In this document: positions 1 through 7,105 of the stretch, in pieces
Position numbering within the stretch: the first letter of the stretch is position 1
Layout of the letters: each line of letters opens with the position of its first letter
From: an uncultured Clostridia bacterium
GTDB lineage: Bacteria; Bacillota; Clostridia; Oscillospirales; CAG-272
DNA length: 13,561 bases
Direction: 5' to 3'
Assembly: GCA_937893945.1 (NCBI GenBank)
Contig: CALCTA010000127.1
Coordinates: forward strand, 1 to 13,561
Notes under the pieces: model-generated
Told to the model about the DNA's origin: nothing
Seen by the model: only the letters and a program-made list of their open reading frames with translations
Databases searched by the model: none
Made by a program: the position numbers and the translations under genes

Positions 1-28
1 AGATCAATCCTCAAAGGAGAAAAGAAAA

Positions 29-616
29 ATGGCTAAAATAAAATGGAAGGGCGGCGCTCTGACTGCCCCCGTTCCGCCCGCGATGATCAGTTGCGGAAGC
101 GAGGCGGCGGGCAACTCAAATATTATCACTATCGCATGGACGGGTATAGTCAACACTGTTCCGCCTAAAACCTATATATCCGTGCGCCCCTCGCGCCACT
201 CCTACGCTTTGATCAAGGAGAGCCGAGAGTTCGCCATAAACCTCACCCCCGCATCTCTCGTAAAGGCGGCAGACTACTGCGGAATATACACGGGTGCCAA
301 GGTCAATAAGTTTGAAAAGTGCGGACTGACTAAAGAGGAGGCGAGCGAGATCTCCTGCCCTCTTATCGCCGAGAGCCCACTCTCGCTCGAGTGCAAGGTA
401 ACCGATATTATCGAGCTTGGCAGCCACCATATGTTCCTTGCGGACATAGTTGCGGTCGACGTTGACGAGAGGCTTATCAACAAGGACGGAAAGCTCTGCC
501 TTGAAAAAGCGGGACTTGCCGCCTTCGCTCACGGAGAGTATTTCGCGCTTGGCGAAAAGCTTGGATATTTCGGATTTTCTGTCAAAAAGAAGAGAAAGCA
601 CCCGAAGAAAAAATAA
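29..616 (+). CDS. Flavin reductase-like (FMN-binding split-barrel) protein
   Basis: 195-residue protein of the flavin reductase-like family (FMN-binding split barrel). These proteins bind FMN and act as NAD(P)H:flavin oxidoreductases or as flavoredoxin-type electron carriers. The N-terminal half has the family pattern: a hydrophobic start (APVPPAMISCG), then NIITIAWTGIVNTVPPKTY and SVRPSRHSYALI, followed by the REFAINL strand. Met-1 is supported by AAAGGAG at 13-19, nine bases upstream. The C-terminus is very basic (KKKRKHPKKK), which is unusual for the family and may bind nucleic acid or simply be a disordered tail. No promoter is visible because the window starts just upstream. A second, divergent member of the same fold lies at 6358-6864. 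The fold is confident; the physiological substrate is unknown. Confidence 0.85.
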   Translation: MAKIKWKGGALTAPVPPAMISCGSEAAGNSNIITIAWTGIVNTVPPKTYISVRPSRHSYALIKESREFAINLTPASLVKAADYCGIYTGAKVNKFEKCGLTKEEASEISCPLIAESPLSLECKVTDIIELGSHHMFLADIVAVDVDERLINKDGKLCLEKAGLAAFAHGEYFALGEKLGYFGFSVKKKRKHPKKK

Positions 617-689
617 GGAAAAGCTCTTTTTGTGCAAAATGCGGAAAATAATTTATTTTCAAAAAAGGACTTGACAAGCTTTTTGAAAG

Positions 690-808
690 TTTTCCACAGG
701 CTAAATTAAATTTACCCCCTAAAAAACATTTGATTTTCAAGGTTTTCCACACTTTCCACAGAGTTTTCCACAGAATCGCACTTTTCCACAAGGCTTGATT
801 GTGGAAAA
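690..808. repeat. Cluster of six DnaA-box-like 9-mers
   Basis: TTTTCCACA occurs on the plus strand at 690-698, 743-751, 764-772 and 782-790. CTTTCCACA lies at 752-760, directly abutting the second copy, and the inverse TGTGGAAAA lies at 800-808. The well-known bacterial DnaA box is TTATCCACA, so these copies differ mainly at the third base. Six near-identical 9-mers in 119 bp, five of them in one orientation, is not chance. The sequence shows the repeats; DnaA binding is inferred. Confidence 0.65.
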
Positions 809-825
809 GATATTAGTGCGATTCT
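772..825. repeat. Nested inverted repeat enclosing two DnaA-box-like sites
   Basis: Outer arms AGAATCGCAC (772-781) and GTGCGATTCT (816-825) are perfect complements. Immediately inside are TTTTCCACAA (782-791) and TTGTGGAAAA (799-808), also perfect complements around a 7-base loop, GGCTTGA. A 7-base bulge (809-815) sits on the right side only. Folded, this gives 20 base pairs with one bulge. There is no T-run after it, so it is not a normal intrinsic terminator. It may be an operator or an origin element. Confidence 0.7.
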
Positions 826-979
826 TTGGGCAAAATAACTAAAATACCACTTTTTGTAATACTAAAAATCGCGATTTCAGCCTTTTTAGCTTATCTTGCG
901 TCGGCTTTTGATTTTTCGGGTGTCTCTTTTATCAGCGCCAAAAAATACTGCGTAAGGCACGGGAATTTTCAAAAAAACA

Positions 980-1008
980 TTGTAATATGGTCGATTAAGT
1001 GTTATAAT
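980..1008 (+). promoter_or_regulatory. Sigma-A-type promoter of the rluA-type/DUF3810/murA operon
   Basis: A -35 element TTGTAA (980-985) is followed by a 17-base spacer and a perfect -10 TATAAT (1003-1008). Transcription would start near 1015, about 20 bases before the GTG start of the first gene. Spacing and position are ideal; activity is inferred. Confidence 0.7.
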
Positions 1009-1036
1009 TAAGTGGAGGAAGTTTGCAGAGGTTTTT

Positions 1037-1978
1037 GTGAGATATATCATTTCATCAGCCGAGGACGGACTGACCGTTAAGGAGATACTGCTCGGCAGTA
1101 TCGGCGTGTCGGTATCGCATCTGCGGCACTTGAAATTTATTGAAAACGGAATAATGCTTAACGGCGAGAAGGCTACGGTGAGAAGAAAAGTAGCCGTCGG
1201 AGACACCCTTGAGGTAGCCGTCGAGGACGCCCACGAGGGCTCGAGACTGACGCCTACCGACATTCCTCTTGAGATAGTCTATGAGGACGATGCGCTTACA
1301 GTTCCCTCTAAGCCTGCCGATATGCCTACCCATCCCTCTCACGACCACCACGGCGACACGCTCGCCGATGCGCTCGCCTACAGATACAAAGACAACCCGA
1401 CACCGTTTGTATTTCGCCCTATCAACCGTCTCGACAGAAATACCAGTGGAATTACGCTTATAGCAAGAGACAGAATAAGTGCCGCAAGGCTCTCCGAGAG
1501 TATGCGCGAGGGCAAAATAAAAAAGCAATATCTCGCTATTCTCTGCGGCATACCCGAAAGCGCGGACGGAGTGATAGAGACTTATATGCGCCGCACAGAG
1601 CAGAGTATCATCAAGCGAGAGGTCTGCGACGCTGACGGCGGCGGAGACTACGCCCTTACGAGATATCGCGTTATAGCCACCGCAGACCGATATTCTTTAG
1701 TTCTTGCCTCGCCCGAGACGGGACGGACACATCAGCTGAGAGTGCATTTTGCGAGCATTGGCTGCGCCATTCTCGGCGACGATATGTACGGCACTCCCTC
1801 GTCGCTTATTCCGCGTCAGGCGCTTCACGCTATTGCCTTGAAGCTGCCGCACCCCACGACGAGCGATGAGCTTCAGCTTCGCGCAAGGCTCCCCGAGGAT
1901 ATGCGCGCTCCGCTTATCTCTATTTTCGGCGAGGATGCCGAGAAGCTTCTTTACGAGTATTCCGACTTTCTGGCTTGA
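1037..1978 (+). CDS. RluA/RluD-family pseudouridine synthase
   Basis: 313-residue RNA pseudouridine synthase, which converts uridine to pseudouridine in rRNA or tRNA in the cytoplasm. Residues about 12-60 form an S4-like RNA-binding domain (VKEILLGSIGVSVSHLRHL). The catalytic RluA domain follows, with the signature RLDRNTSG at 131-138, in which Asp-133 is the expected nucleophile. The conserved ETGRTHQLRVHFA segment near the C-terminal third completes the family pattern, and the length is normal for RluD-type enzymes. The start is GTG with AGAGG (1027-1031) five bases upstream; no ATG in this frame gives a better fit. It is the first gene of an operon with the DUF3810 gene (40-bp gap) and murA. 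The exact target uridine cannot be told from sequence, so no gene symbol is given. Confidence 0.9.
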   Translation: MRYIISSAEDGLTVKEILLGSIGVSVSHLRHLKFIENGIMLNGEKATVRRKVAVGDTLEVAVEDAHEGSRLTPTDIPLEIVYEDDALTVPSKPADMPTHPSHDHHGDTLADALAYRYKDNPTPFVFRPINRLDRNTSGITLIARDRISAARLSESMREGKIKKQYLAILCGIPESADGVIETYMRRTEQSIIKREVCDADGGGDYALTRYRVIATADRYSLVLASPETGRTHQLRVHFASIGCAILGDDMYGTPSSLIPRQALHAIALKLPHPTTSDELQLRARLPEDMRAPLISIFGEDAEKLLYEYSDFLA

Positions 1979-2018
1979 TGCCGCAAAAGAAGAAAAGAAA
2001 AGGATTTTACAACGCCAA

Positions 2019-3179
2019 ATGGATCAGAACAATATACAGATACCCACCGAAGAGGAAACAGAAGAAGCAAAGCTTACAGAAGCTGCCGCTCCCGAGGAAC
2101 GCAAAATGAAGCTTCCTCTCGCGTGCAAGATAATATACGCCATTGCCGCACTCTGCGCCGTTCTCTATATTTGCTTTATCCTCTTCCCCGAGTTTTCGGA
2201 TATATTCAACAGACACGTCTCGCCCATCATAAGAGGCTTTTTAGCCACGCTTACAGGCTGGATCCCCTTCTCTCTCTCAGAGTTCCTGCTTCTTATGGTG
2301 CCGTTTTTGATAGCCTTCATAGCAGTTATCGGATTGAAGCGCTACTCTTCGTCCTGGAGAAACGTAGCGGTATTCTCGCTTACCATACTGTCGGTAGCGG
2401 CTTACGTGTTCTCGACATTCACGCTCGGCTTCGTGCCAGCCTACCGCGGCTCAACGCTTGATAAGAAGATGGGACTTGACAAGCAGCCCGTCAGCGCAGA
2501 GGAGCTTCGCGACACCACCTACGCCGTTCTCGAGGAGCTTACGGCTCTTGAGAAAGAGATAGGGTTTAAGAGCGACGGATTTTCGGTAATGCCGTACAGC
2601 TACGAGGAGCTTAACTCCAAGCTTATGGACGCTTACGATATTGCCTGCGAGAAGTACGACTTTATCCCCAAGCTCCATAGCAGAGTCAAGCGCATTATGC
2701 TCAGCGAGCCGATGACCTACACTCATATAAGCGGTATTTACACCTTCTTTACGGGTGAGGCGAATATAAACACCAATTTCCCCGACTACACGCTTCCCTA
2801 CACCGCCGCGCACGAGCTTGCTCACCAGAGAGGTATCGCGCGCGAGGACGAGGCAAACTTCGTCGCCTTCCTCGTGTGTAAGGAATCCGACGACGTCTAT
2901 ATAAGATATTCGGCATATCTGAATATGTACGAGTATCTCCGCAACGCTCTTTACTCAGCAAACACAAATTATTATATAGAAACCTACTACAGCGTTCCAA
3001 CAAACTGCCGCAGAGAAATGGCGGCGTACTCGGCATTCTTCGACAAGTACCGTGAAAACGTGATTGAGGAAGTCTCCGAGACTGTCAACGATACCTTTCT
3101 TACCATAAACGGTACCGAGGGTACTAAGAGCTACGGAATGGTAGTAGATCTCGCTGTAGCCTACTATAAGGCACAGTAA
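2019..3179 (+). CDS. DUF3810 membrane protein with HELAH motif
   Basis: 386-residue membrane protein matching the DUF3810 family, which has no established function. Residues 1-32 are acidic and probably cytoplasmic. Hydrophobic segments lie at about 33-56, 86-106 and 115-137, followed by a long soluble domain. That domain contains HELAHQRGIAREDEANF at 265-281: His-265, Glu-266 and His-269 fit an HExxH zinc-metallopeptidase site, with Glu-276 or Glu-278 as a possible third ligand. The open frame runs further upstream into the preceding gene, but ATG at 2019 is the first plausible start. AAGGA (2000-2004) is present with a rather long 14-base spacing. Its position between a pseudouridine synthase and murA suggests co-expression with cell-wall synthesis. 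Peptidase activity is inferred from the motif only. Confidence 0.85.
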   Translation: MDQNNIQIPTEEETEEAKLTEAAAPEERKMKLPLACKIIYAIAALCAVLYICFILFPEFSDIFNRHVSPIIRGFLATLTGWIPFSLSEFLLLMVPFLIAFIAVIGLKRYSSSWRNVAVFSLTILSVAAYVFSTFTLGFVPAYRGSTLDKKMGLDKQPVSAEELRDTTYAVLEELTALEKEIGFKSDGFSVMPYSYEELNSKLMDAYDIACEKYDFIPKLHSRVKRIMLSEPMTYTHISGIYTFFTGEANINTNFPDYTLPYTAAHELAHQRGIAREDEANFVAFLVCKESDDVYIRYSAYLNMYEYLRNALYSANTNYYIETYYSVPTNCRREMAAYSAFFDKYRENVIEEVSETVNDTFLTINGTEGTKSYGMVVDLAVAYYKAQ

Positions 3180-3215
3180 ACCTTAATCATCACAGCAAAT
3201 TCAACGGGAGGTATT

Positions 3216-4472
3216 ATGAAACAGCTTATAATTCAAGGCGGAAAGCCGCTTCGTGGCGACGTATATATAAGCGGAATGAAAAATTCTGCCCTCCCCGTCA
3301 TTTTCGGCACTATCGCCGCAAACGACGTGTGTACTATCAAAAATCTCCCCGACGTGAGCGACATCGCTCTCGCGCTTGACACTCTTGAGATGATAGGCGC
3401 TGACGTCCGCTTTATAGATACCTCTACGGCTATTATCGACACGAGGCGCGTCCGGATGAAGAGCCCCCCGCTTGAATACGTAAGTAAGATGCGAGGCTCT
3501 ATATATCTGCTCGGCGCTATGCTCGGCAGATTTGGCAAAGCTCAGGTAGGATACCCCGGCGGATGCGATTTCGGGCTTCGCCCCATCAATCTTCACATCA
3601 AGGGATTTGAGGCGCTCGGCGCGAGAATTTCCTTTTCGGGCAGCGCTATGATAGACGGCGACGCTCCCGACGGTCTTCGCGGAAATCTCGTTTATCTTGA
3701 CATAGCCTCAGTTGGAGCTACTATAAATATTATGCTTGCCGCGGTATTTGCCGAGGGTACTACCATAATAGAAAACGCCGCGAGAGAGCCTCATATAGTG
3801 GATATGGCGTGCTTCCTTAACGCCTGCGGAGCTAAGATCTCTGGCGCGGGAACAAGCATGATAAGAATAAAGGGCGTGGATAAGCTCCACGGCTGTACCT
3901 ACGAGCTCGCCCCCGATATGATAGAGGCGGGAACTTATATGGTAGCCGCCGCGGCTACGGGCGGACGTATATGTGTGAAAAACGTAGTCCCCAAGCACAT
4001 GGAATCTATCAGCGCAAAGCTTCGTGAGATAGGTATTCCGCTTGAGATAACCGAGAACAGCATTACTGTCAGCGGAATGCAAAGCTTCCGCGGAACAGAG
4101 ATAAGAACGAACCCTTACCCCGGCTTCCCCACCGATATGCACCCTCAGTTCAGCGCTCTGCTCGCGCTCTCGCAGGGTATGAGCACAGTCTCGGAGGGTA
4201 TATACAGCGGACGCTTCAAGTACGTTCCCGAGCTTAATAAGATGGGCGCTCACATTGAGGTAGTCGACAATGCCGCTCTTATAAACGGTGTGGAAGCGCT
4301 TCACGGCGCAGAGGTCAAGGCGACAGATCTACGCGCAGGCGCGTGCCTTGTCATCGCGGCGCTTGCGGCTCACGGAGTTACGACTATTTCAGGGATAGAG
4401 TGTATAGAAAGAGGATACGAAAACCTCGTCGAGAAGCTCAAATTCCTCGGAGCGAATATCAAAAGGACTTAA
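3216..4472 (+). CDS. murA: UDP-N-acetylglucosamine 1-carboxyvinyltransferase (MurA)
   Basis: 418-residue MurA, which transfers enolpyruvate from phosphoenolpyruvate to UDP-GlcNAc, the first committed step of peptidoglycan synthesis in the cytoplasm. The substrate-binding pair Lys-22/Asn-23 is in SGMKNSALP. The catalytic loop reads YPGGCDFG, with Cys-117 at the position of the essential, fosfomycin-reactive cysteine of E. coli MurA (Cys-115). Length and two-domain layout are normal. GGGAGG lies six bases before the ATG. It is the last gene of the operon, 36 bp after DUF3810, and is followed by a strong terminator. Many Firmicutes carry two MurA paralogues (MurA and MurZ), and which one this is cannot be decided here. 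Confidence 0.95.
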   Translation: MKQLIIQGGKPLRGDVYISGMKNSALPVIFGTIAANDVCTIKNLPDVSDIALALDTLEMIGADVRFIDTSTAIIDTRRVRMKSPPLEYVSKMRGSIYLLGAMLGRFGKAQVGYPGGCDFGLRPINLHIKGFEALGARISFSGSAMIDGDAPDGLRGNLVYLDIASVGATINIMLAAVFAEGTTIIENAAREPHIVDMACFLNACGAKISGAGTSMIRIKGVDKLHGCTYELAPDMIEAGTYMVAAAATGGRICVKNVVPKHMESISAKLREIGIPLEITENSITVSGMQSFRGTEIRTNPYPGFPTDMHPQFSALLALSQGMSTVSEGIYSGRFKYVPELNKMGAHIEVVDNAALINGVEALHGAEVKATDLRAGACLVIAALAAHGVTTISGIECIERGYENLVEKLKFLGANIKRT

Positions 4473-4491
4473 TACATATTAAAGACAAAAA

Positions 4492-4516
4492 CGGCAGAGG
4501 AAATTATCCTCTGCCG
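4492..4516. terminator. Bidirectional intrinsic terminator between murA and yfcE-type gene
   Basis: Perfect 10-bp stem CGGCAGAGGA (4492-4501) and TCCTCTGCCG (4507-4516) with a 5-base loop. It is followed by CTTTTTATTT on the plus strand and preceded by an A-rich tract that gives a U-run for minus-strand transcripts. It lies between convergent operons and can serve both. Confidence 0.9.
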
Positions 4517-4524
4517 CTTTTTAT

Positions 4525-5082
4525 TTACTTATTACAAACCGAATATCTCTTATATTCCTCGCCGTCGAGCGTGCGGAACGAGAATACGCCGTTCTCGTAA
4601 AGGATATAGCTCTTCGGAGAGCTTTCCTTAGGTATTGAGAGCGAGCCGGGGTTGATATATAGGTTGTCCTCTCCGAACTCTATCGCTACGGGAACGTGCG
4701 TGTGTCCGTGCAAAAGAATATCTCCTTTTGCGAGCGACGGCAGAGTACCCATATTGAACTTATGTCCGTGAGTTGCGAATATCCTGAGTTCGTCAAACGA
4801 GAGATAAGCGTAATCCGCGAGTATCGGGAAGGAGAGCACCATCTGATCGACCTCGGTATCACAATTTCCGCGCACCGCGAGTATCTCGTTCTTCAAGGGG
4901 TTAAGAAGCTCTATTACCCTCTTTGGCGCATATCCTGCGGGCAGATCGTTTCTCGGACCGTGATAGAGTATATCTCCGAGAAGCAAAAGCTTTTCCGCTC
5001 CCGATGCCTTATATATCTCAACAAGTCTCTCTGCGGTGCTCGCGTCGCCGTGTATATCCGATGCTATGAGTATCCTTGCCAT
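4525..5082 (-). CDS. YfcE/MJ0936-type metallophosphodiesterase
   Basis: 185-residue calcineurin-like phosphodiesterase of the YfcE family, a two-metal hydrolase of phosphodiesters. The metal-binding motifs appear in order: SDIHG (Asp-9, His-11), GDILYHGPRN (Asp-37), GNCD (Asn-73), THGH (His-105) and HGHTHVP (His-127, His-129). The length is that of family members. The ATG lies two bases after the proA stop codon, and the ribosome binding site (AGAGG) is inside the last codons of proA, so translation is probably coupled to ProA. It is the last gene of the minus-strand operon and ends just before the shared terminator. The natural substrate is unknown; E. coli YfcE acts on artificial phosphodiesters. 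Confidence 0.9.
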   Translation of the reverse strand: MARILIASDIHGDASTAERLVEIYKASGAEKLLLLGDILYHGPRNDLPAGYAPKRVIELLNPLKNEILAVRGNCDTEVDQMVLSFPILADYAYLSFDELRIFATHGHKFNMGTLPSLAKGDILLHGHTHVPVAIEFGEDNLYINPGSLSIPKESSPKSYILYENGVFSFRTLDGEEYKRYSVCNK

Positions 5083-5084
5083 AC

Positions 5085-6347
5085 TTAACCTCTTACCGTT
5101 CCGCTCTCGCCGCTTCCCGAGATAAGATACTTCTCGGTCGTGAGCGCAAAGAGCCCCATCGGCCCTCTGACGTGAAGCTTCTGCGTTGAAATACCGATCT
5201 CCGCGCCAAAGCCAAACTCGCCGCCGTCGGTAAATCTCGTGGATGCATTGACGTAAAGTGCCACGGAGTCTATCTCTCTCTGGAAACGGTCAGCGGCGTC
5301 CTTATCCTCTGTTACTATCGCTTCGCTGTGTCCTGTGCTGTATTTATTTATATGCTCTATTGCCTCGTCAAGAGTATCGACTACCTTGAGCGCGAGGATA
5401 TAATCATCATACTCGGTAGCGTAGTCCTCGTCGGTTGCGGCAGAAATATCACCAAGTATCGCTCTGCTTCTCTCACATCCGCGCAGATCAACGTTATAGG
5501 GCGCAAGAGCACCCCTCAGCATCGGCAGAAATTCTGCCGCTACGGCAGAATGTACGAGCAAGGTCTCTATCGCGTTGCAGACAGACGGGCGCGAGCATTT
5601 CGCGTTGACGGCAATGTTTATCGCCTTGGTCATATCAGCTTCTCTGTCAATATAGAGGTGGCAGTTGCCCGCACCCGTCTCGATGACCGGCACCTTGGAG
5701 TTCTCCACGCAAGCGCGGATAAGACCCTTGCCGCCTCTGGGAATAAGCACGTCAACAAGTCCTCTCATAGACATAAGCGCGCCCGCGCTCTCACGGCTCG
5801 TAGAGGTGATAAGCTCTACTGCGCCACGGTCAAATCCGCATTCCTCAAGCGCTATCTTTATCACTCTCACGAATTCCTTATTTGTGTTTATTGCTTCCTT
5901 TCCGCCACGAAGGACCACCGCGTTGCCTGTCTTGAGACAAAGCGCGGCTGAATCCACCGTAACGTTAGGTCTTGCCTCGTAGATGATACCCACCACACCT
6001 AAGGGTACTCTGATGCGGCGCAGGGTGATACCCGACGGGCGCGACCACTCATCTCCCTTGCCTATCGGATCTTCAAGAGAGATCACGTTATAGAGAGAAT
6101 CTGCAATGCCCTTGATCCTATCGCTGTTTATCATAAGTCTGTCGAGCATAGCCTTTGCCACGCCGTTTTCCTCGGCTGCCGCAAGATCTGTGGCGTTTGC
6201 CTCGATTATGGTCTTTTCATTCTCTATCAACAGCTCGGCTATTCTGCCGAGAAGCGCGTTTTTCTGCTCCTCGCTCGCAAGCGCGACTGTGCGCGATGCC
6301 GCCTTTGCGCTCTCGCAAAGGAGCTTTACCTCTGTATTTATATCCAT
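5085..6347 (-). CDS. proA: Gamma-glutamyl phosphate reductase (ProA)
   Basis: 420-residue ProA, which reduces gamma-glutamyl phosphate with NADPH to glutamate-5-semialdehyde in proline synthesis. It belongs to the aldehyde dehydrogenase superfamily. Family signatures include VPLGVVGIIYEARPNVT (114-130), the LKTGNAVVLRGGKEA segment, and SRPSVCNAIETLLVH, where Cys-257 is the expected catalytic cysteine. The length is typical. AAGGAG lies before the ATG and overlaps the stop codon of the preceding flavoprotein gene. The usual partner proB (glutamate 5-kinase) is not next to it; proA is here flanked by a flavin-reductase-fold protein and a phosphodiesterase. Confidence 0.95.
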   Translation of the reverse strand: MDINTEVKLLCESAKAASRTVALASEEQKNALLGRIAELLIENEKTIIEANATDLAAAEENGVAKAMLDRLMINSDRIKGIADSLYNVISLEDPIGKGDEWSRPSGITLRRIRVPLGVVGIIYEARPNVTVDSAALCLKTGNAVVLRGGKEAINTNKEFVRVIKIALEECGFDRGAVELITSTSRESAGALMSMRGLVDVLIPRGGKGLIRACVENSKVPVIETGAGNCHLYIDREADMTKAINIAVNAKCSRPSVCNAIETLLVHSAVAAEFLPMLRGALAPYNVDLRGCERSRAILGDISAATDEDYATEYDDYILALKVVDTLDEAIEHINKYSTGHSEAIVTEDKDAADRFQREIDSVALYVNASTRFTDGGEFGFGAEIGISTQKLHVRGPMGLFALTTEKYLISGSGESGTVRG

Positions 6348-6357
6348 TTTTGTCTCC

Positions 6358-6864
6358 TTATTTTTTCGTATAAGCTTCCTCTATCTCGCAAACGTAGAAG
6401 GTGTGGTAGTCGTCCTTATAGAACTTGAGCATATCTTTGTCAAGGAAGCAGTCCTCGCGAAGATCGTCCTCGTAGAGCTTCCTGCAAATAAGGATAGTCT
6501 CTGCCTCGTTTATCACGGGCACTCCACCGCAGTCCGAGGTTGAAAGTCCGCAAAGAGAAAGCTTGTCGCAGTCGCGTCCGCTCTCTTTTCCGCAGAGGGC
6601 AAGCGCCTCGCGGTGTCCGTCTCCGAAGAACGCGAGCGAAAGTCTGTCCTCGTTTGCCATAAGGCTGTAGGTGTGTCGCTGAGGACGGACGAAGCATATA
6701 GCGACGTTCTTGTTCCAAAGCACGCCCATAGCGCCCCAGCTTGCAGTCATAGCGTTTGCTCTTCCCTGCTTTTCGTCATTCACGGTTATAAGCATCCAAT
6801 CGGTGCCTATCATTTTCATTGCGTTTCCAAGCTCCTTAGGAGATATCTTAACAAAGCCTTCCAT
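6358..6864 (-). CDS. Flavin reductase-like (FMN-binding) protein
   Basis: 168-residue member of the flavin reductase-like split-barrel family, different from the one at 29-616. Visible family features are the WMLITVNDE strand, NAMTASWGAMGVLWNKNV and CFVRPQRHTYSLM, followed by LSLAFFG. These correspond to the FMN-phosphate-binding region of flavoredoxin-like proteins. AGGAG stands eight bases before the ATG. It is the first gene of the minus-strand operon, with proA starting 10 bp downstream. The protein is probably an FMN-dependent reductase or electron carrier; no substrate can be assigned and the link to proline synthesis may be only positional. Confidence 0.85.
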   Translation of the reverse strand: MEGFVKISPKELGNAMKMIGTDWMLITVNDEKQGRANAMTASWGAMGVLWNKNVAICFVRPQRHTYSLMANEDRLSLAFFGDGHREALALCGKESGRDCDKLSLCGLSTSDCGGVPVINEAETILICRKLYEDDLREDCFLDKDMLKFYKDDYHTFYVCEIEEAYTKK

Positions 6865-6919
6865 AATATTTCTCCTCTGTATAAATATTTACAATGTATT
6901 AAAATCATACTACTACTAT

Positions 6920-6948
6920 AATATAGCAAAAAATCGCCGTTTCGTCAA
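6920..6948 (-). promoter_or_regulatory. Promoter of the flavoprotein-proA-yfcE operon
   Basis: On the minus strand, TTGACG (6948-6943) is followed by 17 bases and TATATT (6925-6920). This leaves a leader of about 50 bases to the first ATG. Consensus match and spacing are strong. Confidence 0.7.
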
Positions 6949-7019
6949 TCTTTTTTGAAAATAAAGGCATAAAAAAGCAAAAAAATTTAAGTAAATGCTA
7001 AAAATTTAACAGATTTATA

Positions 7020-7048
7020 TAGACAAATCGCAAAAAAAGTTTTATAAT
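7020..7048 (+). promoter_or_regulatory. Promoter of the DAHP synthase gene
   Basis: TAGACA (7020-7025), a 17-base spacer and a perfect TATAAT (7043-7048) lie about 58 bases upstream of the ATG. It is divergent from the minus-strand promoter at 6920-6948, and the two start points are about 140 bp apart. No T-box or other leader riboswitch was recognised in the short leader. Confidence 0.7.
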
Positions 7049-7105
7049 TAACCTGTACAAGCATTTCGCTTGACTTCTATCCCATATCGCACGAAAGGCG
7101 CTATT

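Larger units (their letters stand above)
617..1036. other. 420-bp AT-rich intergenic region with DnaA-box-like repeats
   Basis: No convincing gene is present; the open frames here lack a good ribosome binding site and have no protein-like composition. The left end holds a palindrome of GAAAATAA and TTATTTTC around one base (644-660). The centre (690-808) holds six TTTTCCACA-like 9-mers, and 772-825 forms a nested inverted repeat. AT-rich DNA follows from about 826 to 1000, and the right end is the promoter of the downstream operon. The layout resembles a DnaA-binding region, either an origin or a DnaA-titrating or regulatory cluster, but dnaA and dnaN are not adjacent. Confidence 0.7.

Noticed and set aside
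826..1011. 61-codon plus-strand open frame in the DnaA-box region
   Set aside because: It starts with TTG without a ribosome binding site and overlaps the promoter of the next operon.
1866..2018. Upstream extension of the DUF3810 gene into the pseudouridine synthase gene
   Set aside because: The extension overlaps the conserved end of the first gene in another frame, and its residues do not look like a family N-terminus; ATG at 2019 is preferred.
6908..6925. TAGTAGTAG (minus strand) resembling a DnaA-trio of an origin unwinding element
   Set aside because: No DnaA-box-like sites lie next to it and it overlaps the -10 region of a clear promoter; the box cluster is 6 kb away.
7049..7105. T-box or other amino-acid-sensing leader before the DAHP synthase
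   Set aside because: The leader is only about 50 bases and contains just a 5-bp stem (CAAGC/GCTTG); no T-box or attenuator structure can be built.
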